NCBI GenBank assembly: GCA_963210315.1
Contig: OY723275.1
Location: 1,736,001 to 1,800,000 of the forward strand
DNA length: 64,000 nucleotides
Direction of reading: 5' to 3'
From: Rhynchopus euleeides
Taxonomy: Eukaryota > Euglenozoa > Diplonemea > Diplonemida > Diplonemidae
Shown one piece after another: positions 30,069 through 42,400 of the stretch. The notes below the pieces were generated by a model. That model did no database searches, was not told the origin of the DNA, and was given only the letters and a program-made list of their open reading frames with translations. The translations under genes were made by a program, and so were the position numbers. Position 1 is the first letter of the stretch. Every line of letters starts with the position of its first letter.

Positions 30069-30407
30069 ATAGCTCTCAGTGACACCGTCAAATTGACTGA
30101 CTGACTCTGATTGACACTGACCGAAAAGTTGTCTGGGGGCTATTGTACTGACTGACTCCGACTGACTCTGACCCAGAAGTTGTCTGTGGGTCAGAGTCAG
30201 TCGGAGTCAGTCAGTACAATAGCCCCCAGACAACTTTTCGGTCAGAGTCAATCAGAGTCAGTCAGTCAATTTGACCGAGGGAGTCTTCGCTACGGGGTGA
30301 TCGTCAGTGCATTTTGGTGCATTTCCAAAGGAAGCTAGGTGAAAACTGACGAAGAATAACGAAGCATAACGACCAGCGAAGACCCCCCGAGTCACTGAGA
30401 GCTATGC
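30069..30407. repeat. Foldback L with a long near-perfect hairpin
   Basis: The outer ends GCATAGCTCTCAGTGAC and GTCACTGAGAGCTATGC are inverse copies. Inside, 30090-30276 is a near-perfect inverted repeat with arms of about 85 bp made of GACTGACTC(T/C)GA units plus TTGTCTGGGGGCTATTGTAC. As RNA or cruciform it would be very stable. Confidence 0.75.
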
Positions 30408-30523
30408 CCCAGGTTCCCTGCCTGGGCACGGATACGAGAGAGACCATGAATGGGGACGCAGGATGCCCATCCCTCCCCATCTTTGCCCAGGGCTGCAACA
30501 CGCAAATTTATATCCCTTGTACA

Positions 30524-30632
30524 GGGGGCCCTCGCTACCAAGTGTGACTGAGTGAGAAAAAGTGAGAAGTCAGCCACGTTTGGCTGAAAACTGACGACTC
30601 GTGACTCACAGTGACTCGTAGCGAGGGCCCCC
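30524..30632. mobile_element. Foldback M, 109 bp, with ACA target duplication
   Basis: Ends are GGGGGCCCTCGCTAC and GTAGCGAGGGCCCCC. ACA lies on both sides (30521-30523, 30633-30635). The right end of E contains, inverted, the uninterrupted TACAGTCTGGCTAATAATG (31922-31940), which is the empty site. So M is a separate small insertion with a 3-bp duplication. Confidence 0.75.
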
Positions 30633-30671
30633 ACAGTCTGGCTAATAATGATTGTTACAAGGCAAAATAAA

Positions 30672-31390
30672 TACCGTCACTCAAGTAATGTTGGTGGGGT
30701 AATAACCCACCAACTTCTTCCAGAACCCCCAAATCCACCAAATTAGTACCCCACCAACATATTTACCCCACCAACAAATCTACCCCACCAATTTATTACC
30801 CCAATGCGCATCGCTGACTACCGTTTTCGTGGCGAACGCCTAAGGGGCCCGGCTGATGGCTACGTTTTCCAGAAAATGCATACGGCGTACGCGTGGGCGT
30901 GCGGCGCCTGCAAACGGCAGTCTATGTAGTACAAGAGACGGCCATGTCCGCACACCAAATTGGTCGTCAACCTCAGCAGCCTTCGAGCCTTCGAGTAGGT
31001 AATCGTACCTTTTGCACTTGTGCGCGAAGGAACCGTCTGTGAAAGGCAAGAGCAAAGGCCAGGGCTCAGCCTACTGGGTGGCCTACTGTGTGCTGAGAGA
31101 CCTGGAATACCAGCCGTACGCAATTTCTGCGTACGCGTGCGCAGCGCGGTTTCAGAAAGTGCGGACGGCGTACGCACATGCGTACGCGCAGTCGGGGTGG
31201 GTGGGAAGGGGGCTCCAAATCCCAGGTGCCAGAAAAAATCGCCAAGTACAATGCGCCCCAGGGGTAATTATGTTGGTGGGGTAATAACCCACCAACTTTT
31301 TTCAGAGCCCCAAATCCACCAAATTAGTACCCCACCAACATATTTACCCCACCAATATATTACCCCACCAACAAAACTTGAGTGACGGTA
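30672..31390. mobile_element. Element F, TA-flanked foldback
   Basis: Begins TACCGTCACTCAAGT and ends CTTGAGTGACGGTA. Both ends have several GTTGGTGGGGTAA boxes in inverse arrangement. The centre holds GTACGCGTGCGCAGCGC-like and TACGCATGCG-like motifs. 719 bp, non-coding. The TACCGT start is shared with D and E. Confidence 0.8.
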
Positions 31391-32019
31391 AAGATAATTA
31401 ATTCGCCGGGACCTCGGAATCATAACATTTTCCCATAACATTTAAATTCGGCGTTTTAATTAATTGGAGTTAGATCGGGCGCGTGGGGGGTGGGGCCCAC
31501 CCAAGGGGGGTCAGCCCGACCCTCGCACCCGTTCTCCCCTGCCGATCGAGCTCATCGAGCTTCTCCTGGCCCTCTGCAGCCATCTGGCACCTGAAGAAAG
31601 TGTGCCGAGTGCTCTGACTGTCCTCCAGACCACCTCATCATCTTGGGCAGTGTCATCGGTCGCTCGGTACCAGAAGCGGGGGGTTCCGCTAGAGCCCGCT
31701 GATGCCACCAATCTGCACCCAAGCCCCACAGAGAGCTAGTGGGTGTGTGTGGGTCGCAGGATCGAGCAAATGTCACGGAAATTTTCGCTACCGAGCCACC
31801 AAAAAAACGCCAAGCCCATAACATTTTTGAAAATGTTAAAAATAAAAATGTTAAAAAAAATTTAATTCCCGATTTCTGAGAAGTCCCGGTTCATAACATT
31901 TTGGCCCCCATAACATTCATTATTAGCCAGACTGTACGATAAAGTAAGGAACGATAAATTTAAGGAACGGCCAAAATTAAGGGACATTTATCGTTCCTTA
32001 AATTACCTCGGTTACGGTA

Positions 32020-35000
32020 AATCATGGTGCAAAGTGTGTCTGAACTCTTTTGCACCATGGAGATGGTCAACACTGGGTAGGCATCGCACACCAAGAGCAA
32101 AGTAGAACAAATATGACTGCATGCGAACCCTTTCCGGCTCTTTCTGTGTTCCTCACTATGTATAGTATGCCACGTAAACTGAGTGTACTCCAGATAATCG
32201 AACACTGCAACACTCCTGCCTGCTGTAGCGTCCTTTCCCCCCCCTCCTCCCTCCCCCATACCTGCTCCCTACGAATTATTCCCGAAAGCTTCACCCCTGA
32301 GCAGGGGTGACCCAGTCAGGACCTGGCATAGTGCCCCCCACCCCCCATCCCACCGAATGTTGCCTGTTTTCTCTCCCCTCGCAATGGTTTCAACCGCCGG
32401 AACTGGTCAGAACGTTGCCGTGTTGGGAAGCCCTCTGCAGCAACTGTCTCTCATCTCCCGTTCCCGTCTACACCCTTGCTATAACACTAGTGATGCAAAA
32501 CAGTGCCGCAGGTATTTGTGCCAAAACCCGCATCTTCTTCGGATCACTCGAAAAATGTGTTGGGAACAAAAAAAGGTGTCATTCAGCTCTGCTCAAACAA
32601 ATGCGCCCTGATCTACACAGTGACTCTTCAACCCGAAGGGCTTGTCCTGTCTGCACTGCTCTGAAGCAAAATAAAACGCGTGGCGTGGTGCTGGGAACTG
32701 CAGCACGTCGCCAGCGAAGTCAAAAAGTCAATAAAAAAAATGCTCTGTTGACCCGCTGTCTGCCTCTGTCTTGATTCTAAGAGACGGGGTGTCACCCTGA
32801 GATATCGAGCAACGAAGGTCGTGATGTGTTGACACTGAGAAGAAGTGCACTGCCATATGCATCACTGCCCTGTGCGTCTCGATTCAGCTTCGGGCTGATG
32901 GCTGTCAACGTGTTGTTGAAATGCAGGTGTTGTGTAAAACGGAAAATGGCAGGGTAATGTGTGGTCCCGGTCACTCTAGAGCTGGAGCAGGGGCAGAGCT
33001 GAATCCCGGAAGAAGGCACGCCTTTGTTATTTTCCCAGGCAGTTTTTCTTTCGACAGAAGAAGGTTGATTCTGATTTTTGGAGACACATCGGCCTCGCGT
33101 TGTTTTGACCCCATCATTCCCCTTCCCCCCAACAATTTCACCCCCTGCCCCCTGTGACAACCGCCAGGAAAACGAAAACCCACGACCCTCCCGATGCGTT
33201 TCAGTGCCCCCACAGGGGCACTGCCGATCGTGGAGGAGACACGGCAGATCTCGTACCTTCTCTTCTCCCTAGGCACGATGCACGCGGCACATACCTCCCG
33301 TGACGCACGCTTTGCATCAACCCTCTCTCTTTTGTTTGCGTGTGCATGTGTGACGTGTTATGTGACTGTTCCTTCGGGTGTGTTCTGTTCGTCTGTCTTG
33401 TTGCATGTGTGTGGTGGGGTGAGGGGTTGAGGGGGTGCACGGATTTGTTTGCGACAATACTCTGATGGGGTGTCCGAGTCGCCGTCTGACCAGGTCCGCG
33501 GAGCATCCTGGCTTGCTCTCGGGGTACTCTGAGCAGCTAACTGGGCTTGGCGGCACCCAAAACTAGCAGGCAGAACTTCCGATACCCTGATCTGCAGAAG
33601 AGGCAAATGACATCGCAGGGTTCGCAACGGTCGCAACGTGCTGTTGTTGTTCCAGCGGAGCTTGCATCAAGCAGCAAGGGGAGCCCTCGGTGCGTTCCGC
33701 ATTCTGAAATAAACTTGCCACGTGTGATTGTGCCTGTTTTGTTTATTGGCGTTCCTAACGCACTCGCATATTCTTCCTTTCTACGTTTGCCCAAACAAGA
33801 TTGCTTGTCACAGCGAAAGAGTCAGTGGGAGCGTGCCGGCGCGCAGTGTGTCTTGAGAGAGCAACACAACCCACTTAATCACAGCAACGCCCTTCACAGG
33901 GGCCACAACACACTGCCGCCCGTGCGCACAAACTAAACCCGGACTCTTTTCTCTTTACGCCGACCCTTCGCGTGGGTCAATGTTTTTCATACCAACCTGC
34001 AAACCTCTCTGCCCACCACCACCCACCCACCTCCCCCTCCGAGGGAATCCCCCACAACTTTCTTCCTGGCCCTCCAAAGGGGGATCGGGCGGTGTGCCCC
34101 CCCCCCCCCCTCTCACGCAACGAAGCCTCGGGCAATTTTTCGCATTCTTTTGTCTTTCCTCCACAGCCCTGCAGAGGCCATACTCGCTTCTCTCGGGGCG
34201 TATCACCCGGGTGCAGGGGGCAACGTGGCATGATTAGATTGTTTTATGGACACCAGCCCCAACCCCCTTCGTCAGAGTTCTTGGCAAGGCCGTTTGTGGG
34301 TCGCTATGTCGCTATGTTTCACATCCTCGGGGCGTGCCGTAGTGGGGGTCGGAGCAGGTATTTCGTCTGAACAGCCCTCCTCCCACACCGCCCGTCAGCC
34401 CCAACCTCACCCCACCCCACACGTGCTCCTCTCATGGGTCAATGACAGGCCACGTCGTGTTCGGACGACTGCTCATGCTGCAATACGTTGTCAAGAAGTA
34501 AACAGAAGACATGCCTTGCCAAAACCGCCTGCTCAAAGAGTCCTTGCCTTTCTCAGCTGTGCATGAAGCACCCGAGCACCTCCCTCCCGCCCCGCCAGAC
34601 GTGTTGTTTAAAGTGGCGTGCCATCCCTTTAATGGTGGCCGGGGTATTGCGAAGGAACATGCGCTACTGTTTATCGTCCCCCGCGTCGGGCGTGGTTGTT
34701 GTCGGTGCCAAAAATTAAACGCAATCCATCCCCGCCTCCACCCCCTTGTGGTGTGTTTGCGTGCTACAAAGTGAGAAACAAGAAGACCGGAGAGGCGTCT
34801 TTTGAACTGGGCATCCCCATCAATCCAGAACAGTTCAGGGGGAGGTGCTGGGTTCCAACAACAGGCCTTTTGATGGTCTTCGCTCCGGGTGCCACAAAAG
34901 TGGCGCGTTTTCTTTGGTGCAGTTCACCTTCTTCCTTTGTGAGGAAAAACGCCTGACTTTTGCCTTAAACCTTGCCGAGAGCGATGGCCTGCCCCTTTGG

Positions 35001-36483
35001 CATCAGAAGAGAGCAGCGCAGTGCAGCCGAGGGTGGATGCGGCGGTTGTGTCGTGTGAATGTGCTGCCTGTTCCGGTGTCGCGTGTGTCATACACCCGCC
35101 TTCATGTATCAAGCCCAACACGGCACGTTCCGATGCCACATCCATCCAGGGGGACTTGCGCACAAAACAAACCGCATCCCGACAGTTCATCTCTTTTTTG
35201 TTGCTAGAATTCGTTCAGCCCCCCATCAGTTTCCACACCGAACCGCACAGCAACACACCGCACAGCAAAAAACAAATCCCTGTTTTTGAGGGCTTTCAAA
35301 TCTGCCCCCTTTCGGAGCCTTGCGGCTGAGCTTCCTTCCTGCGAAGCTTCCGAAGGCGTCTTTGACGGGGATACCGTTTTATTTCCGCCCCCGCCCTTCC
35401 ACAACATCCCGCACACCCACCCCCGTCCTTGTCGCGGTTTGAGGAATGGGAGGGTGTGTGTGACAAGACGGTGGAGATCACCTCAAGAGCGGGTGCTCTC
35501 CTCGGTGTGCTCTGCACTTCGGGGTTTGGTGGGCATCCGAGTTTAGTATCTCTTTGAATGAAGCCAACATAATGTCCTCTCCGTTGCTGCGGGGCAGAAG
35601 TGTAGCGGTTGGAGAGGCGAATGTCGCGCGAGACGGGGCAATTGCCACCTAAAGGCTACAGCGTCTCGCGGGCAGTGGGTGGTTGGCATGGGGATGTGGG
35701 AACGGGGTGTGAGACTGTTTATATCGTTTTTTAACTTCAAACCAGACGACCTGTCGGGGCCATGTTCTGTGATACATTCCTGCCCCGGCAAAGGTTCTTC
35801 CACGTTTCTTTCCTTTCGATTTTTTTTACTCTTCGTCACTTTCGAGGAATACAATTTGCCTGAAGCAGTAGAGGATCCTATCTTTAACGAAACGCACCCC
35901 GACGGGGGAGGACCCGGCATCACAGTGACCCTGGCAACACAGGGAAGCCTAGGCAAAACAGTCAAATATTGGTCAGCACAGAGGAGCGTACGAAACCGAT
36001 TCGGTAAATGAAATGAAGTGAAAACGAGCCAAACAAAATGACAACAAGGAGACTACGGGGGGTAACACTCCCGGAAAAAATACTGGGGAGGGGGAGGGGT
36101 GAGGGAGAGTGCGGGGGTGTCGGTACCACCAGAAACCACCCCGCCCCCCTCCCCCCTCACATCTCTCTTTCTCCGTCTGCACCTGGCAATACTCTCCCCA
36201 CACCCCCCCTGCACCTAGAACCGAAGCGGGGCTGTCTCTGCAGAAGGATGCCCCCCACCCCTTCTCCCCCCCCTCCCCAGCCCCGCTTAATGTTTAGCGT
36301 CGGTCGTACCGAGTGAATTTTATGATGGGCCACACACACCTACACTCACACCCCCACACTGCCAGGAGTCAGCGCGATACCAACGCAGCGGCACTCATCA
36401 GCTATGTTCAGAGCGCTTCTAGAGCGTGGAGGCCATTGATATCGTTTACGCCTGGCGGAAACAAACGCAAGGGGAGCGTTGCG
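32020..36483. other. 4.4-kb region without a supported gene
   Basis: Less GC-rich than gene bodies. A few short stretches look protein-like, near 33194-33300, 33547-33710 and 34765-34850 (for example KVRNKKTGEASFELGIPI). I cannot link them by good splice sites or to a family. They may be exons of a multi-exon gene, remnants or chance. The last 350 bp are C-rich and probably form the leader of the IQ gene. No RNA gene recognised. Confidence 0.45.
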
Positions 36484-39400
36484 ATGCCTGCCCGCACCAC
36501 ATTCCAGCCAAATGTGATTGAGCAGCGCAAGGAGGCGCGCCGCGAGGCTGCGCTGCTGAAGGAACATGCAAGGCGGCGTATCCTGCTGGAGCAGCACGAC
36601 GAGGGTGTCAAGCTGTGGCTCCGCGTTGTGTCCTCCGCACGCCTGGGGCACGGTCCCGACAGCCTGGAGTACGCAGAGGTGTGCGGGGAGGCGGGTGATG
36701 CCTGCCTGCAGGCGGGCCTGCTGGATGAGGCGGAGCGGCAGTACGGCGTGATGGCAGACGTGGCGGGCCGCAAGGTTCTGGAGACTAACAGCGAAGCTGC
36801 CATGCAGGCACACCTCAAGGCATGCACGTCGCATTCGAGTCTTGCCGCTTTCAAATGCGCGCGGGATGCGACAGGCGCTGTGCTGTCGCTGCTGGTGGCA
36901 GCGCAGACCCTTGTCAACGAGCAGTGGTCGGGGCATGTCGTGGGCAACCGCAAGGTGTGGGTGTGGCCCCGCCGCCTGGACACGCTGCTGCAGATCCCCG
37001 TGCCAGAGGTGTCGGCTGCGGGGCTGTGTGAGTTGGATGCCTCCTCCGGGCATATCGATGTGTCGTGCGACGGAGTGCTGCTGCTGCACTGCGAGCTGGA
37101 TCAGATCCTGGACAAGCCGCGGCTCAGCAACGCCCTGTTTGCGACGGGGAACTTTGCGGAGCAGAGCCGTGTGCTGTACATCGCTGTGCCGTCTGATGAG
37201 GCGGTGCAGCACAAGGTGTGGGAGGAAACCCCTCACCCTCGCCACAACGATGTCACGTTCTCCGTCATACTTCCCGAGGTTCGGTGCATCGAGTCAACCA
37301 CGCTGCAGGTCACGCCTTACTACGTCCGTGTCGGTCTTGCGGTGAACAACCGGTACGCCTTCTCCGTGTTCTACTTCCAGGACCCCATCGACCCCGACAC
37401 CCTGGAGGGCCGCTTCCGCCGTCCGCAGCTGCTGCTGAGTGCGGCGAACGGTGCCGCAAGCGAGGATGAATGTGGGGAGGAAGGGGGTGATCCGACGGCG
37501 TTGAAGTTTGACCCTGCGTCGACATTTCTGATCCAGACGCAGGAGCCGCACTTTGTGTACTTTGCGCCCCCGCCGCTCACGGTGTACAGCGGCAGCAGGT
37601 GCTTGGCTCTGAGGGCCGCGCTGGCAGGCGCCCTTGTCGCCCTCGTGCACCCTTCGATGATTCAGGAGCTCATCAACACGCTGCGTGCCTCGGTAGTGGC
37701 AGGCCTGGTGTCGATGCTGCAGGTGTCACTCAACTGGGAGGTCGTGCAGGCGGAGCGCCACGATGCAGTCCTGCGCGCCGCTGTCTCCGCAGCTGCGGGT
37801 GTGCTGGCTGTGGGGCAGCTCTCGGTGGAAAAGTGCCACGAGGTGGCTGCCACTGCTGCAGCCGCCAGCCTCATCAGCGTGGCTGGCGTCCAGCAGGAGC
37901 GTTGCCGGGCGGTGCTGCGGCTGCAGTGTGCTGCGCGGGGTGGCTGGAGCCGTGCTGGCACGCGGCTGCTGCAGCGCAGGAGAGAGGCGCAGCCGTTGTG
38001 CGCGGCAGCGCTGGCGGTGTGCTGCGTGGGTGCCACGCAGCAGCTGGGGGCGACTCTGCTGCTGGCGCGTGTGTCCAAGGCGCTGTGCTGCAGGAGGGGC
38101 TTCCACGCCGTGTGGGCCGCCAGGCAGTGCCGTGTGATGGCTGCCGCATGCGCTGGGGCTGTTGGTGTGCTGCTCTCGTGCACCGATGGCATTATCGCGA
38201 ACATCGACCTGCTGAAGCGTGTCCTCGAAGGGCACAGAGGGCGGAAGTGCCTGTTCCGCGCCTACAACAACGTACGTACCATCGCCACCCTGCGCGACCT
38301 GGCCCGTGCCGACGCCATGCGCAGCGTGGATGCAGAGCGCGTGACAAAAGTGCAGAACGTGCTGCGTGCAGAGGCAGATGCACAGGCCATCCTCCTGGCT
38401 GCCGAGCTGCAGGCCAAGGCCATCCGGGAGGCCCTGGTGCGCTGCCTGCGGATGAAGGAGCGCTGCCGCGTGGCATCTGCGAAGCGCCAGCGAGAGGCAC
38501 ACGTGCGGCGCCAGCACCGTCTGGAAGGCTTCCGCACCGACCGCAAGAGGGACACCCATGCCTGCTATCAGGACGTGCTGGCAACACAGGAGAGGCAGCT
38601 GAAGGCACACCGCCAGAAGTACACCCTGGAACGGGTCCACACGCCTGCACAGCACAACGCCGCACGCCAGATCCAGCGTATGTGGCGCGGATCCCGGGGG
38701 CGCAAGATTGCGCACACCAGGAGGGCGCAGCGCCTGCTGAGGGCACAGGCGGCAAGCATCCTCCAGGCACACCTCCGCACCCGCAGCTGCGCACTCGATG
38801 CCGCCCACCGCCGTGCCGCCGCCCTGGCACACGAGCAGGAGGTGATGCACGGTGCAGGCGCCATGGTGTGTGCCACTGTCGCCATCATCTCCTACATCCA
38901 GTCGCTGCCCTGGTTCGAAGATATGGAGCCGTCTGACAGCGACCGCCTCGAGGAAGAGCTTGCCCTCGAGGTGCAGGAGGGGGCGCGCCTGCAGGGCGCT
39001 GTCATCACCCTGCAGCGCTTTGAGAGGGGACGCCAGGCACGCCGCCGCTGCCACCGCCTGCGGAACGGGGGAGACGAGCGCGACTTCTACCTGCTGCGCC
39101 ACGCCCAGCTCGAGGCCGCCGTCTGCATCCAGGCGGCTGTCAGGGGATACCTCACACGCAAAGCCTTCTTTGCCGCAAAGGACGACCTGATCCGCCGCAA
39201 AGTCGAGCGCGCCAAGGCGCAGCGCCTCCGCTACCTCAGGGCCACCTCTGTGCTGCAGCGTGTCGGGCGCGCTGCCCTGCGCCGCGACACCTGTGCATCA
39301 GCCTCGCGCCGCAGGCTGGCCACAGCCCTGACGCTGCAGCGCCTGGGTTGGGGCACACTGCACAGGGCTGCCTTCATGCGGCGCCTGGCAGCACACCTGC

Positions 39401-42400
39401 GTGAGGAGGAGCGCCTGCGGCAGGAGTGGATTGCACGGCAGGGGAGGGCTGCGGTGACGATCCAGAAGAAGGTGCGCATGTGGACTGCACATCAGGCCGC
39501 GCACCAGAGGGCAGCGCAGCGCAGGGCGCACGACGCAGCCCTGGAGGCGGAGGCAGAGGCGCAGGTGCAGCAGATGACCTCCGACGCAGCCGTCACCATT
39601 CAGCTGCTAGCGAGGCGGCGCGCCGCAAACAGGGTCTACACCCGCCTGTGCGAGCAGCGTGCCCAGCTGCATGAGGACAGCGCTGTCCGCATTCAGCGCC
39701 GCATCCGTGGCTTCCTCGCGCGTGCCTTGGTGGCGCGAATGCGCCCTGTGGTGCTGCTGGAGGCAGAGGAACGCGAGCTGACAGACTTCTCGCGGCTAGA
39801 GCAGATGGCGCACCTGCAGGTGTTCTTCGCTGCGTCCCTCGAGCTGGTGGTGCTGGGTGTGGCGGGGGCGGCGCAGTGCAGTGCCGAGGAGGACCTAGAG
39901 TGGCTGGCCCTGCGCGAGCTGGTCGGCAGGACACACCTCGATGTGGCGTGCGACTACAGCATGCGTGCCCTGCTGTATGAGCAGCGCCTGGTAGCGTGGC
40001 GTGAGCTGAAGCCCGACGTTGCTGCAGAGCTCTCCCACATCAAGCGCCAGGAGCAGTCCGAGCTGCGCGAGATCATCCTACTCCTGCAGCACCGTGCCCG
40101 AGAGGACTGTATTGCAGCGGAGGCCCGCCAGCGCGACGTGCATCTCGCAGCAGCCAGCCTCGAGGTGGAGCAGTTGGACCTGGCCAAACGGGTGGAGTGG
40201 CGGGAATGCCTGCGGCGCATGCACCAGCACAGCTCTGGCGACAAAGCACGCCTCCAGATCAGCGAGTGCCGGGGGCGCGCTGCAGTGGAGCGGCAGCAGC
40301 AAGAGGGACTGACGGCACTGGGGCCTGATGTGTTTACGGCGGTGTGCTGTGTCCTCGCCACACGGGCCCGCCTTGAGGGCGACGAGGAGCCGTCGCAGCG
40401 CATGCGGAGCGAGGCGATGGAGCGCAACGACCGCCTGGGCCTGAGGAGAGACTTCGAGCTGCTGCTGCCTGCCGTTGCTGCGGCAGAGCGGACGTCCTTC
40501 GAGCAGACGGAGGACGAGGCACGCACAGCTCTGGCAGCAGGGCAGGCAGGTGACCTGGCTGCAATGATGGAGGCAATGTACCTCCTGTGGCGTGCTGCGC
40601 ACGAAGCAGACACGCGCAGCGGGTCAGCCGCCATCGGCATGGAGGAGACCATCGGGCGCAATAAATGCATGCGTGAGGAGGCCGCAACGCGGCACGAGGT
40701 GCACTGCAGCCTCAACCGCGGCATCTCCATCTTCGAAGCAAACAAATACTCCACAGAGTGCTTCCACTCGTTTGAGGCGACGTCGCGCAGCCAGGTCCTG
40801 ATGAAGGAGTCGTTTTTATGGGAAGCCCTGCAGACGAAGCACCGCTCCGCCACGGCGCACAGCAAGCGCGCAATCGACGTGGCGAAGCAACGCCTCAACA
40901 CAGCCCTCCACCAGCAGCAGGCCCGCATCGAGGGTGCTGAGGGCATCGCACGCCTCGACATCTACACGGCACAGCGCGAGCACCGCAAGCAAGCCCAGCA
41001 AGCCAACCAGCAACGCCTCCACCGCGAGCTGCTGCAGGTGCTCAACACGGCTGTCGAGGCCGAGTCACAGTCACGTTCCTCCCTGACACATGCCGAGGCA
41101 CGGCAGCGCTCCGCACGCCTCCGCCAGGGCGAGGAGCTGCTCCGCTGTGCCCACGAGCTGCAGGAGGACCACGCCTGGGGGCACGTCCTCGCCGCCAACC
41201 GCACCACGCGCCAGCTGCTCCCCACGGAGCACTCCCAGCGCACCGACATCCAGCTGGCGTGGCTGCAGGGCGCCTCCGCCGCGTACACCGCACACCTCCG
41301 GGACACCGAGGCCACCCACATCACCACGCTGCTGACGGTGGGCGTGCTGATCGTGCCGCAGGAGGACACCCAGCGCCGCCTCCTCCAGCGCGACGAGGCG
41401 GAGGGGCGCGGTGCCCTGTGGCAGGCCCTCGCCCTGTCGCAGGGCCCGCCAGGCGAGGCGGAGTTCGCCACGCGGCTGCGCTGCATCGCGTCGGGCAGCA
41501 TCGACCCCTCGGAGCGGCGCCGCCGATACGACGACATCGCCATAGAGAACCTCCGCCCGGCGGCGAAGCTGCCCACCTTAGAGGGCGTGTCGCGCGCCCC
41601 TGCGGTGAAGCTCCGCCAGAGGTTCTTCGGCAGCAGCGACACGGTGCTGCTCGCCAGCGAGGAGAAGGCAGCGCGTCGGACGGCTGAGGCCCTCGAGGCG
41701 TCAGCCTGGTGTGAGTGTGTGGCAGGCGCGTCTGCTTCTGAGGAGGCTGCAGCTGCCGCTGCCGAGGTGCGGATGGAGGTGGAGGGGAGGCTGCGTGAAG
41801 AGCAGGCTGCGGTTGACGCTGCCGAGGCTGCGGTGCGGCAGCGGCTCTGGGCAGAGCAGGGGGACGTGCTGCGGGAGGAGGGTCACGGGCGGCAGGTTGT
41901 CGCCTTCGAGGAGGATGCGGTGTTCGGCGACCTGCGGCGGATGATGTCGAAGAAGATCGCCTACCACCGCATCCACACGATGAGCTTCTCCCCACCGGGG
42001 GGCGCCTCCAGCGCGCCCTCCCCAGCGCTGCTGCCCCCCGTGGCCCCGCTGGGGCTCTCGCCGCTGCAGGGCGCCGCATCGGCGGCGCCGCCGCCGCGCC
42101 TCTCATCGACCCTGCCGTCGCCCGTCGCGCTGTCGGCCCTCAGATCCAGCGTGGCAGCCGTGCAGCGCCCCGCCACGGTGCCTACCTCGACGCCCTTCTC
42201 CACGCCCTCCAGGCTGGTGCAGAGCTTCGTCGGTGGGGATAGGGCGCCGCCGTTTGCGGCCCGCCCCCTGGCGCACACCATCCCGCTGCCCGTGAGGGAG
42301 ACGGTGTCGCCCGGCCCGCAGGTGGGCACTGTGGGCAGCTGGTGGCACCGCACGGTGCTGAGCAGGTTTGCCCGGCCCCCTATGCAGGGCATCGCGCTGG

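Larger units (their letters stand above)
29736..32019. mobile_element. Element E, TA-flanked composite nest
   Basis: Ends are TACCGTAACCGAGGTAATTT and its exact inverse (to 32019). Each end also contains a foldback of GGAACGATAAATTTAA boxes with a GGCCAAAATTAA motif. The TACCGTA start and GGAACG boxes resemble element D, so E and D look like relatives. Inside are smaller foldbacks L, M and F. About 2.3 kb, no gene. It ends inside ordinary intergenic DNA, not in a C-run. Confidence 0.75.

Noticed and set aside
36313-36483. N-terminal extension of the IQ protein from an earlier Met
   Set aside because: It is His/Ser-rich leader-like sequence with no domain character; the Met at 36484 precedes the helical region. 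It cannot be excluded fully.
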